Source: Mytilus trossulus (lineage: Eukaryota; Mollusca; Bivalvia; Mytilida; Mytilidae). From it: 64,000 nt of DNA. The DNA lies in assembly GCF_036588685.1 (NCBI RefSeq), contig NC_086386.1:1476710-1540709 (forward strand). The letters run 5' to 3'. The notes under the pieces were generated by a model that was not told the DNA's origin, did no database searches, and saw nothing but the letters and a program-made list of their open reading frames with translations. Made by a program: the position numbers and the translations under genes. Shown here piece after piece: positions 12,721 to 23,700 of the stretch (position 1 is the stretch's first letter; every line of letters starts with the position of its first letter).

Positions 12721-12955
12721 ACTTGGAACGAGATACCATATGGTTGCAATAGCAAAATTGATGGTATAGGTATTCTATCTAGTCCTTCCTGTAGATCGGT
12801 GGTGAATGTGATGCATATTTCAACTTAGTCATCGTCATTATACATCACCAACTCTACATGATGTCTCTATAAAGAAACTATCACTGATATACATATCATA
12901 CTGTTGTATAAAAACCAACCAAGCCAAATTATACAATTTTTCTAGGATTATGTCC
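12721..12955. other. Unassigned spacer
   Basis: Between the minus-strand reverse transcriptase relic and the 122-bp array I see no convincing gene, repeat terminus or RNA. Confidence 0.4.
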
Positions 12956-12957
12956 CG

Positions 12958-13832
12958 TATACATTTACATCATTTCTTGGGGGAGTTTTGACACTATGAG
13001 ATTACAATTGTTACTGCTACACGAACGAGCTGCCCAGTTTAAAATTTCATTGTCCTCTTCTATAACTTTTAGGGATTCTCCAGCACTTATACCATTTCTA
13101 CGGGGAGTCTTGACACTATGAGATTACAATTCTTACTGCTACACGAACGAGCTGCCCATATTAGACTTTCATTGTCCTCTTCTATAACTTTTAGGGATTC
13201 TCCAGCACTTATATCATTTCTACGGGGAGTCTTGACACTATGAGATTACAATTCTTACTGCTACACGAACGAGCTGCCCAGATTATACTTTCATTGTCCT
13301 TTTCTATATCTTTTAGGGATTCTCCAGCACTTATATCATTTCTACGGGGAGTCGTGACACTATGAGATTACAATTCTTACTGCTACACGAACGAGCTGCC
13401 CATATTAGACTTTCATTGTCCTCTTCTATAACTTTTAGGGATTCTCTAGCACTTATATCATTTCTACGGGGAGTCTTGACACTATGAGATTACAATTCTT
13501 ACGGCTACACGAACGAGCTGCCCAGATTAGACTTTCATTGTCCTCTTCTATAACTTTTAGGGATTCTCCAGCACTTATATCATTTCTACGGGGAGTCTTG
13601 ACACTATGAGATTACAATTCTTACTGCTACACGAACGAGCTGCCCATATTATACTTTCATTGTCCTCTTCTATAACTTTTAGGGATTCTCCAGCACTTAT
13701 ATCATTTCTACGGGGAGTCTTGACACTATGAGATTACAATTCTTACTGCTACACGAACGAGCTGCCCATATTAGACTTTCATTGTCCTCTTCTATAACTT
13801 TTAGGGATTTTCCAGCACTTTATCATTTCCAC
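12958..13832. repeat. 122-bp tandem array, about 7 copies
   Basis: The motif AGGGATTCTCCAGCACTTAT recurs at 13071, 13193, 13315 and every 122 bp to about 13803. The copies are very similar, with changes such as CCCAGATTA or CCCATATTA. On the minus strand each unit carries the same open stretch of roughly 40 codons ending at TAA, including ESLKVIEEDNESLIWAARSC. The period is not a multiple of 3, so it cannot be read through. It could be a multiplied exon piece or plain satellite; no intact gene adjoins it. Confidence 0.85.
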
Positions 13833-14119
13833 CAACTTGAAGAATGATGTTCTGTAATTATATGTTCTTAAGTTCATTTTCTTAATTTCGATAGTGATCC
13901 CATCAATGTTAGCACCTATGAATGTTAATTTTTAGTATCTGTTTTATATAGGTCTATTATTTGTTTGATAAACATGGTACATGTACATTGATCTATCTTG
14001 ACTAGTCGATTGTGTTAATATCTTTTGGCATCTTTTATGTCTGCTTTTTTTTACTTTCTTTCTTCTTATTATTATATTTTACTTGTATTGTATATGAGGG
14101 CCTCAGGGAAGATTAGTAA

Positions 14120-14310
14120 ACATTAAAATCACAAAAATACTGAACTTAGAGGAAAATCAATTCGGAAAGTCCATAATCACATGGCAAAATCAAAAAACAA
14201 AACGCATAAAAAACGAATGGACAAGAAATGTCATATTCCTGACTTGGTAAAAGCATTTTCAAATGTAGAAAATGGTGGATTAAACCAGCTGGTTCTATAA
14301 CACTAACCCT
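14120..14310 (+). repeat. Dispersed repeat, CATATTCCTGACTTGG type
   Basis: It contains AATGTCATATTCCTGACTTG and TTTTCAAATGTAGAAAATGG. Inverse or diverged copies lie at about 1640-1720, 28310-28500 and 34560-34735 (ACCAAGTCAGGAATATGACA and relatives). This is probably the 3' part of a dispersed mussel element. Non-coding. Confidence 0.65.
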
Positions 14311-14540
14311 CTCACTTTAATAACAGTCTCATCAAATTCCGTTATATTTACATTGATGCGGATTTAATTGTAACTAACTGTGTTTACCCTTTTTACATAA
14401 AGAATTTATTATTATTATTTATGCCATTGGTACAAAAGCCGTTAGGTATTTATCACATTAGTCAGAAACTTTATTCATTACCCCTTTCAAAATGTTATTC
14501 TCTATTTAATATTTATTTGGACTGAAACCACTGTTACAAA

Positions 14541-14797
14541 CCCTCATTTTAAATAAAGGCAACAGTAGTTTATCGCTGTTCAAAATTTATAAATCGATTT
14601 AGAACCCTCATTTTAAATAAAGGCAACAGTAGTTTATCGCTGTTCAAAATTTATAAATCGATTTAGAACCCTCATTTTAAATAAAGGCAACAGTAGTTTA
14701 TCGCTGTTCAAAATTTATAAATCGATTTAGAACCCTCATTTTAAATAAAGGCAACAGTAGTTTATCGCTGTTCAAAATTTATAAATCGATTTAGAAA
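14541..14797. repeat. 64-bp tandem array, 4 near-identical copies
   Basis: CCCTCATTTTAAATAAAGGC starts at 14541, 14605, 14669 and 14733, each followed by AACAGTAGTTTATCGCTG. The copies are essentially identical, implying recent amplification. They lie just upstream of the plus-strand reverse transcriptase relic and may be part of its 5' region. Confidence 0.9.
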
Positions 14798-14849
14798 AAA
14801 AAATCCGGGTTACAAACTAAAACTAAGGGAAACACATCAAATGTAAGAG

Positions 14850-16400
14850 GAGATGTAATTCAATATCTTTCCTTTACCAACAAACTTGTCTCGATGGCGT
14901 CAACTTGGGCAATATCCTTCATGATAAATTAATTTAATTGAAAGAACCTCCCTATTTTAAAGATCAGTCTGTACCAATATTTCTTATGCCTATACTAAAC
15001 CAATTGCAACTAAGATTTTCAATAACAAACACATTTTTAGGATTTAAATATCTCACCTGTGCTGCTAGTTCCCAATTCTTATATAATCCAGCTGGTCACA
15101 TTATTACCGGTGACCTTAATATTGTCAATAACACTTTCCCGCGGATAAGTTATTGACAATTCACTTGGAAACTTAACATATACCACCGTGACACTTACCA
15201 AAGAGGAAATCATGTCTGTTCTACTTTCCTATTGAACTGGATCTTCAATCACTGTATTGGATACCTAAATTACATATGTCATTATACACAACGGTATATT
15301 GCTTGGTCTTCCAAGTGTTCCACAAAACCTCTTACTACTTGATTTCATGATTGACAACATATTTGTTATATTTGGAGGAAGTGTTTTTTAACAAACCATC
15401 GACATTTCCATGGGAACTGATTGTACCCCTCTTCTTGCCAACTAGGTTCATTTATTCTTATGAGGTTGCCTTCATACAGGAACTTCATAGTAAAGACAAG
15501 AAGTGAGCAGTATTCTTTAACTTTACTTTCCGCTATATAGATGATGTTCTCCAATAAATAATTCAAAATTTGATGACTATGTTGAATGCATCTATCCCAT
15601 CGAACTAGAGATACAAGATGCAGCAGACACAGTTAAGTTCGCATCATATCTGGACTTACATCTAGAAATTGACAATGAGATTCAGTTGAAAACCAAACTT
15701 TATGACAAAAGAGATGATGTTAGCTTCTTAATTGTGAACTTTCTATTTCTATGTAGCAACATTCAAGCAGCACCTGCATACAGAGTATATAAATCCAAAT
15801 TGATATGATATTCCCAGTGTTGTATTTCTTATCATAATTTCCTTGATAGAGGTTGCAGCTCACAAGGAAGCTATTAAAATAAGAGTTCCAAATGGTGCAG
15901 TTGAAATCATCCCTTCATAAATTTTACGGATGCCATCACAATTTAGTTAACTGCTACTGAATATCCGTTTCAAAATGATAACAAATATGTTCCTTAAGTT
16001 GTAACTGCAATTCCCGTTCCCTTTTCACAAATATGACCTACCCAAATTATACTATTTACCGAGTTTGTTATAATATGAGCAACACAACAGGTGCCACATG
16101 TGGAGCAGGATTTGCTTACTCTTTCCGAGCACCCATGACCACCCACAGGTTTTAGTGGTGTTGTGTCGCTAAGTCTTTAGTTTCTATGTTTTGTCTTGTA
16201 TACTATTTTTTGTCTGTTTGTTTTTTTATTTTTATCCATGGACCATGGTGTTGTCAGTTTGTTTTCGATCTATGAGTCTGAATGTCCCTCTGGCATCTTT
16301 CCCCCTCTTGTATACTTATTTCATCTAAGAATTTGGTGTGTAAACATTTTGCTCTCATTTAGGAGAGCAATCTATCATTTTACAATATTATAAATTGAGA
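14850..16400 (+). pseudogene. Decayed reverse transcriptase element, plus orientation
   Basis: In order, with frameshifts: a segment with GHIITGDLNIVNN (15088-15126), DNIFVIFGGSVF (about 15353), a PLLA-like block, FRYIDDVL-type catalytic box near 15535 (YRYxDDV broken by a stop), YPIELEIQDAADTV (about 15590), ASYLDLHLEIDNE (about 15645), KLYDKRDDVSF, and AAPAYRVY (about 15770). The 3' part carries TGGTGTTGTGTCGCTAAGTC and GTTGTCAGTTTGTTTTCG, matching in inverse the tail of the 11650-12720 copy. Numerous stops make it non-functional. It is the better preserved of the two copies. Confidence 0.8.
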
Positions 16401-17180
16401 AATTTATGCCCAACTTTATGTTGCACTTGATAAAAAATTAAATAAGGTAGATTAACTATTAGATATCAGATTTTAGGAAATGATGCACACACATAATGCT
16501 ATCTCCTCGATAATAAAAAGATCACAATGAGACCTGAATCTAAAGAACTTTTTATCAATCTTCCTTCAATAACCTTTTTAAAATATCAGAAATACTAATT
16601 AGCTAATGATGTTATATCATTTTTATTACATATTCAATAACATTAAATACAAAAGAGATTACTATTTGTAAAGGTATCATTAAAGAATGAAAACCAGTAA
16701 ACATACATAATAAATAAAGCAATGCATATTTAATCAAAAAATCTAAGGAGATACAAAATAAAAGAGAAAGGATTTATAAATTATGTCTCAATATACCTTT
16801 TTATAAAGGGTACCTGTCCATGTTAAAATGGTTTTCCTTCTGAGCACTTTACATTTACTGTAAACTCAGGAATTAGTTTGGCATTTATTTTCACCATTGT
16901 TGAAAAAGGCACAATAATGGGATATTCGTTATTGTGATTTCAGAAAATGATGCATATATATACATAATGCTTCAAAGTTCATATTTTATGAAACCTTACC
17001 TTTCAGATTTTTTTTTAACCAAAACAAATGTTTGATTACCCCGTAGGGTTGACTCATTTTAACTTTTGAGATCTGTAAAACAAACTCCTTCTTTGCATAT
17101 TACATAACAACTTTATATGATTAATTTTCCATTATTGTAAATAAAGTAATCTTTCTAACATATTTAGTTTATTATCAATA
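16400..17180. other. Unassigned AT-rich spacer
   Basis: No exon, RNA or repeat terminus is recognisable here. The stretch lies downstream of LIAS (minus strand) and beyond the reverse transcriptase relic. Confidence 0.4.
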
Positions 17181-17329
17181 TAAAAATAAAGAGATGTGGT
17201 ATGATTGCAAATGAGACAATTATCCACAGAGGTTAATAAAAGGTAAATGTAAAGTAATATGCAGTCTACACAAAATTCAATCAGACATCAAATAACAATA
17301 CAGTAACATACAATAACAATTTCCAGTGG

Positions 17330-17492
17330 CGGATCCAGGATTTTTCAGAAGTGGGGGCCCACTGACTGACGTAAGAGGGGGCCCGCTCCAGTCACGCTTC
17401 AGTGATTCCCTATATAAGCAACCAAATTTTTTTCCAAAAGGGGGGGGGGGGGGGGGGGGGGCCCGGGCCCCCTCCCTAAATCCGCCTCTGAT
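17330..17492. mobile_element. hAT-like MITE with 5-bp target duplication
   Basis: The left terminus is CAGTGGCGGATCCAG and the right terminus is TAAATCCGCCTCTG (imperfect inverse). The flanks are ATTTC on both sides, a plausible 5-bp target duplication. The inside carries GGGAATC/GATTCCC text shared with copies at 6428-6553 and 61838-61975, and a run of about 20 G that may be unstable. It lies about 220 bp downstream of the LIAS stop. Confidence 0.7.
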
Positions 17493-17708
17493 TTCTGTTT
17501 TATAACCATACAAAATAATTCTTAAGTTTTTCAAGATTCAACAACTTTGTCAAGGCAAAACATTTTTTCTTTTTCCGTAATAAAATTGATTTTCAGACTT
17601 TGCTGATTTGAGTAGATGCTGGATAGTATATTGTAAACAACATATTTTTAACCTGCCCATACTTTTAATACTGAGATTTTGTTTTATTTAGATTAAAGTC
17701 ATCATCCA

Positions 17709-20700
17709 TTAACATTGTATCTTTGCTTCTTCTGTCTTCTGTCTATTTTTAACTATATTTGTCAAGAAAAATTCACCTGAAATATAAAAATAAACATATT
17801 CTTTTTTGGGACAACTTTTACAGACTTAATGTATAACATCAATCATACAGAAATCCAATAACACAACTATATTCCATAAACAAATAAATTTCATAAATTA
17901 AAGCAACAAATGACAATAATGAACCACCTCTTTTTTTTAAATTTGTTGCCTTTTTGGATTAACTGCAAAATGAGCTTTGCATGGACATTTGTTACTCTAA
18001 TTTGTAAATAAATGTATTTGTCGTTCAAAACTGTTGTAAGCTTTTATTTAGGAATTTTTTTTAGACTGAACAAAATATTTGAATATGTAAGTACAGTTTG
18101 AATCTAAACATGAATATATGACTATGATAGCAATGACGTGTCAACTTTTTGTATTCTATATATTGTACTTTATGAGATTCTGTAACAATGCAGATACATA
18201 TAGGTTGAATATAAACATGAATATATAAGATGACTATGATAGCAATGATGTGTCAACTTTTTTATTCTATACATTGTATTTTCATGAGTTTCTTTAACAA
18301 TACAGATACATTAAGGGACTTTTTTAATTCAACAAAAATGAAAAATTTATATCATTTTGTATAACCATTTATCAAGTTTAAGCTTTGTCACATGTTACTA
18401 CTTCAATGTTTTATGCTGAACTTACTGGCTTTGGACTTTGATATTTTGTGAAAATGAAAGTTATATAGACTTCTGTGTCGAATTTCACTACTTAAAATGG
18501 TTTGATGCTTTTTTGAGAGAGGAGCCATTTATGTTGTTCTGTCACATCATGTTTGACACTAAGTTGAGTAAATCACTGTAAACATACCTGCTTTATATGA
18601 AGATCTAACTAGAGGCCCACTTGCTGTATATAGGAACCCCATTTTATTACCCATTTCTTCCCACCTTTTAAATCTATCTGGATGGACATATTCCTTCACC
18701 TGTAATACAGAATAAAATTGTTTTCATTGCTCTGCTGATCAAATAAACATTAACCTATAAAAGTTTGAAGAGTTTTAATAAATGGTTTGAACCTTTTCAA
18801 ATGAATAAATAGTTTATGTGAATACACAACTTTTGAGTTTGATGCTTTTCCATCAAAAATTTAATCTAAGTGAACATCATTCATTCGTTTAGGTGCATCG
18901 ACACTTGTGTTCCAATGTTGAGTGAGTGATTAGAAAACTATGATGCTATATTGCACGAATGATAACTGTAGAATTTGAACCTTGATCTGTATTATGTGGT
19001 AATAAGCATTGTGTATAAGTTTCATAGCATTTGGTTGAGGCCAACTCAAATTGGATAATGAAAAACCAACTTGGGATGTAAGGCCCTCTCAGCTACAACA
19101 GGAAAATAGAAGGAAATGCCTTAGATAGTGAAATATATTTGAATGCCTTTTAAGCTCTACTTTTCTCAATCCCTATGCACATTCCCCTCCCACATCACAC
19201 TCTCCATATCACATATAAAACATATTTCTCCTATTATTATACCTTAAGATGTCTTTTAGTAGGCTGCATATACTGTCCTAAAGTTAAACAATCTACATCT
19301 ATCTTTCTTAAATCTGAAATACAAAATGTATACATTACAATAAATAGTGTTAATGCTCTTCTTTGTAAATGATTCAGTGCAACAAATGGACCCAAGGAGT
19401 CTATTTTACTCAAAAGAAATTGGATACAATACAAGATTATTTTGGTGAAAATAGAACTTAGGCAGATCTTGACATTCTACACATTTTCACCTGTTAAATT
19501 TTTTCTCCATCTAGATCTGGTTTTCAAGATATACAAAACAATTTATACATTTATAAAGGATCATTGACCATACGTTACTACATTTGGCATCTGTAAACTT
19601 AGGTATTTTTCCTACAATACTGTATAGGCCTAGCGTTTTTTTTTTAGTGGGATGAAAATTTTCGCTTATAGAACAAAATTGCCAAAATAAATTCCCCAAT
19701 TTAAAAGGGCACATGTAAATGTATTGATACAATTTTTGAATCCGCCGAGTAATAAAAGTCAAATTTTTTATAAACCTTATTCAATGAAAATCGTGAAATT
19801 TTACATCTGCGAAAAAAATGGGTTTTACTATATTCTGTGAATTTTGTTTCCAGTAAGACAAAAATGGGTTTTTCTAAGACATGATCTAAACCTAATGAAA
19901 ACAATAAGGCCCTTAAACAATCTACACTTAAACATGTCAAGCCTCATGTTCGAGAAAAGTCAGTAATAAGTTAACTTTAATATGAGTAGCAGAATTATAA
20001 AACTAATTCCTTTAAATAACATATAAATGTCTATCTTTCTTACCTTCCATAGTTTTATATATCTGGTCCTCTGTCTCTCCAAGTCCCACCATTATAGAAG
20101 TTTTTGTCACCATATCAGGTTTGTATTTCTTCACATGTTCTAACACACCCATAGATTGTTTATAATTAGCCCTAGGATCTCTAACCAACCTATAAGAATG
20201 CACATTTAAATCAAAATAGGCTAAATTATACAAATTCATTGATCTTTTCCCCATCATATCATCAGAGCATTGAAACAATCTATCATTTCATAAAATTTTA
20301 AACTTTGAACAAATCTTTTTTTAGTGCTCACAGATTACAACTTTAATATGACAGTTGAGCTGCTGAATAAACTTCAGGTGGTAACTAACACTACAGGGAG
20401 ATAACTCTGTAAAATCAGCTATATGTTTTAATGACGCTGTGGTTAAAGGAAAAATTAAGCTTCTCAATGATCAAAATAAGCGTTTGTCAAACTACTATAT
20501 AACCAGCGTAATTTTTCTGATAAAACAGTTGGTTCAATATTTTGAAATTTTTATATTTTTGTCAAAGGGTCAAAGTAATTACTTTGTCAAAATTTTATGA
20601 AAATTAATCGAGCCAAATTAATTTTAGGGAAGGTGTTGGGTACCACCTTAAAGTCATTCTGTGCAGAGTGGGAGCTGGATATTACTATATAAACCAGTAT

Positions 20701-23700
20701 TTCAGCTGGTTCCTTATATATGAGTCTTGGGAAACCATAACATGGCTTAGGCCAGGATTTTTTAATTTGTTGGTTTACGGATCCGCCGACCCGATTTTGC
20801 CGATTTCCAAAATAAAAATAAAATCGAATTTTCAGGCTTTTTTTTATTCTTGCTGACCCTAAGAAATGCATTATCCCTGAAAAATAATTAAAATATCCTT
20901 TTTTATGAAATAAAATGCATTAATCACTAACAGAAGTGATGACACTTTCTGTTGTGAAAAATGAAACTTTCAGTTTACATTTCTAAAAATAGACAAATCA
21001 ATTATTAATGACCTTGAAATGTTGTTTGCGCAAATAATTTTGCGGAACGAAACCTATGTTTAAAACCAATTACACAATAAGTTCGTTTCCCTTATTTGTC
21101 ACCAGTCCGTAAGATGCATGTTCTCATATAAATAGACTTGTCCAAATGTGGACAGGTGGAAGTTCAAGACATCAAGTTAAAATACTGAATTTTAACAAAT
21201 CATTTGATATTTTCTTGTTTTATAGATAATAAAAAAAATATCGTCCATTTGGATAAAAAACGGGAATGCATGACAACAGATTATTTAACCTATTATTCTC
21301 GTTTTTCCAATGGACGAGTCTTTTACGTTTTTGACACGTGTGTTGAAACTTATTTTCGTACGACGTTTTTACTTTTTTTTTCTTTATCAATTTTCGTGCT
21401 TATTATTTTTCACCAAGTTTTGATTAAAAGCTAAGTCAAATAACTGACGTGAATCTGTTTTTCTTGTTTGTGAATTGACAATTTAATTTCGTCTTTGTCA
21501 GTGTACCCCCCCCTTTTTTTTACGGGAAATTATTAGACAATGTCATGCGATGTTTACAGCTGAGCAATAATAATTATCAAACTAAAATTTAAGAACGATG
21601 AAAAAATAGTATGACAAACAAATATTAGAAAGGTGAAATATATATTTTTATTTTGCATATCAGTTTTCTGTCTTGAAAGATTTTTTTTTTCTTTTTTTTT
21701 CCGACCGACCGACCCGACTTTTTCATGGAGAAAATCCGTAAACCAACAAATTAAAAAAACGTGGCCTTACTTAACAGTTAATAACTTTACCATTGCAATT
21801 CTTCAATAGTTTCTATATTATGAGCATAAACATCTAATCCAGAGTCTGTTATAGTCTCCACACATCGTAAGTCTCCTCTAAAATCTGGTGTCAAACACTC
21901 TACAAGTATGGAGGGCTGTCTGAAACATAAAATATACAGTGTAAAATCTCCTCTAAAATCTGGCGTCAAACATTCCACAAGTATGGAGGGCTGTCTGAAA
22001 CATAAAACATACAGTGTGAATCACCTCTAAAGTCTTCTACAAGTATGGAGGGCTATCTGAAACATAAAATATACAATGTGAATCTCCACTTCAGTCTGGT
22101 GTCAAACATTCTACAAGTATGGAGGGCTGTCTGAAACATAAAATATACAGTGTAAAATCTCCTCTAAAATCTGGCGTCAAACATTCAACAAGTATGGAGG
22201 GCTGTCTGAAACATAAAATATACAGTGTAAATCTCCTCTAAAATCTGGCGTCAAACATTCTACAAGTATGGAGGGCTATTTGAAACATAAAATATACAGT
22301 GTAAATCTCCACTTAAGTCTGGTGTCAAACATCCTACAAGTATGGAGGGCTGTCTGAAACATAAAATAAACAGTGTGAATCTCCACTAAAGTCTGGTGTC
22401 AAACATTCTACAAGTATGGAGGGCTGTTTGAAACATAAAAATATACAGTGTAAAATCTCCTCTAAATTCTAGCGTCAAACATTCTACAAGTATGGAGGGC
22501 TATTTGAAACATAAAATATACAGTGTAAAATCTCCTCTAAAATCTGGCGTCAAACATTCTACAAGTATGGAGGGCTGTCTGAAACATAAAATATACAGTG
22601 TAAAATCTCCACTAAAGTCTGGCGTCAAACATTCTACAAGTATGGAGGGCTGTCTGAAACATAAAATATAAAGTGTGAACATCCTCTAAAGTCTTCTACA
22701 AGTATGGAGGGCTGTCTGAAACATAAAATCTATACTGTAAACCAACTTATTTTCGCGGATACTTTATTTCGCGTTTACCCTTTCTTGACCACTTCGCGGC
22801 TAGTTAATTTAGCGATTATCTGATTTCTTTCATGAAGTTTTTTAAGAAAAGATCAAAGATTGACATATTTGCGACGATTTATATTCGCGTTATTTTTTTA
22901 CTCGCGAAAGTCGCGAAAAATAAATCGCTCGAGAAAATAAGTTGGTTTACAGTAGTGTGAATCTCCACTAAAAAAGTCTTCTACAAGTATGGAGGGCTGT
23001 CTGAAACATAAATCAAACAGTGTAAATCATCTCTAAAGTCAGGTGTTCTTTACAATTATTAAGTATGGAGGTTCTTAAATGTTATACTGTTGATTCATTT
23101 ATTTTCTTATATACTGTGGATTCATTATTATTAGTTGGATACCAATTTACGTGGATTTCGTGAGTACAAGAGAACCACGAATTCAAATGTCTAATGAATA
23201 ACAAATTTTCCTTAGAAATGTATTTAGAAATCAGCAAAACCACGAAATCAAATATCCACGAACAAGTAAGTTTTGCTCAATCCACGAAAATTGGTACCCA
23301 CGAAAATAAATGAATCCACAGTACATATTTTTATGGATCAAGCAAAACTTAAATCTGATTTCCTGGTTTTGCAAAAGTTTGCATGCAACCTATAATTATT
23401 TTTAATTCATTAAAGATCTAATTTTTTTTTTTTACCTATATCCATGTTATTCATGAACAGTAATATTGGGAAGATGTCTAACTATATATTCACAATATGT
23501 CACCATACCTTTTCTTTAATTCTTTGACTGTTTCTGCAAAATGTGATGCACCACCATCAGGCATATCTGAAAAGGGAAATAAATCATGAAAATAAAATAA
23601 AATCAATTAATCAAGCACCTGCATAAAGCATATCACTGTAAATTAAAAAGTTATGAATCTGATTGAAATAGGACTGATTCTGTTTGACTTGCAATTGTTG

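Noticed and set aside
15366..15566. Minus-strand frame across the reverse transcriptase relic
   Set aside because: It is the antisense shadow of the plus-strand relic, which has recognisable RT blocks.
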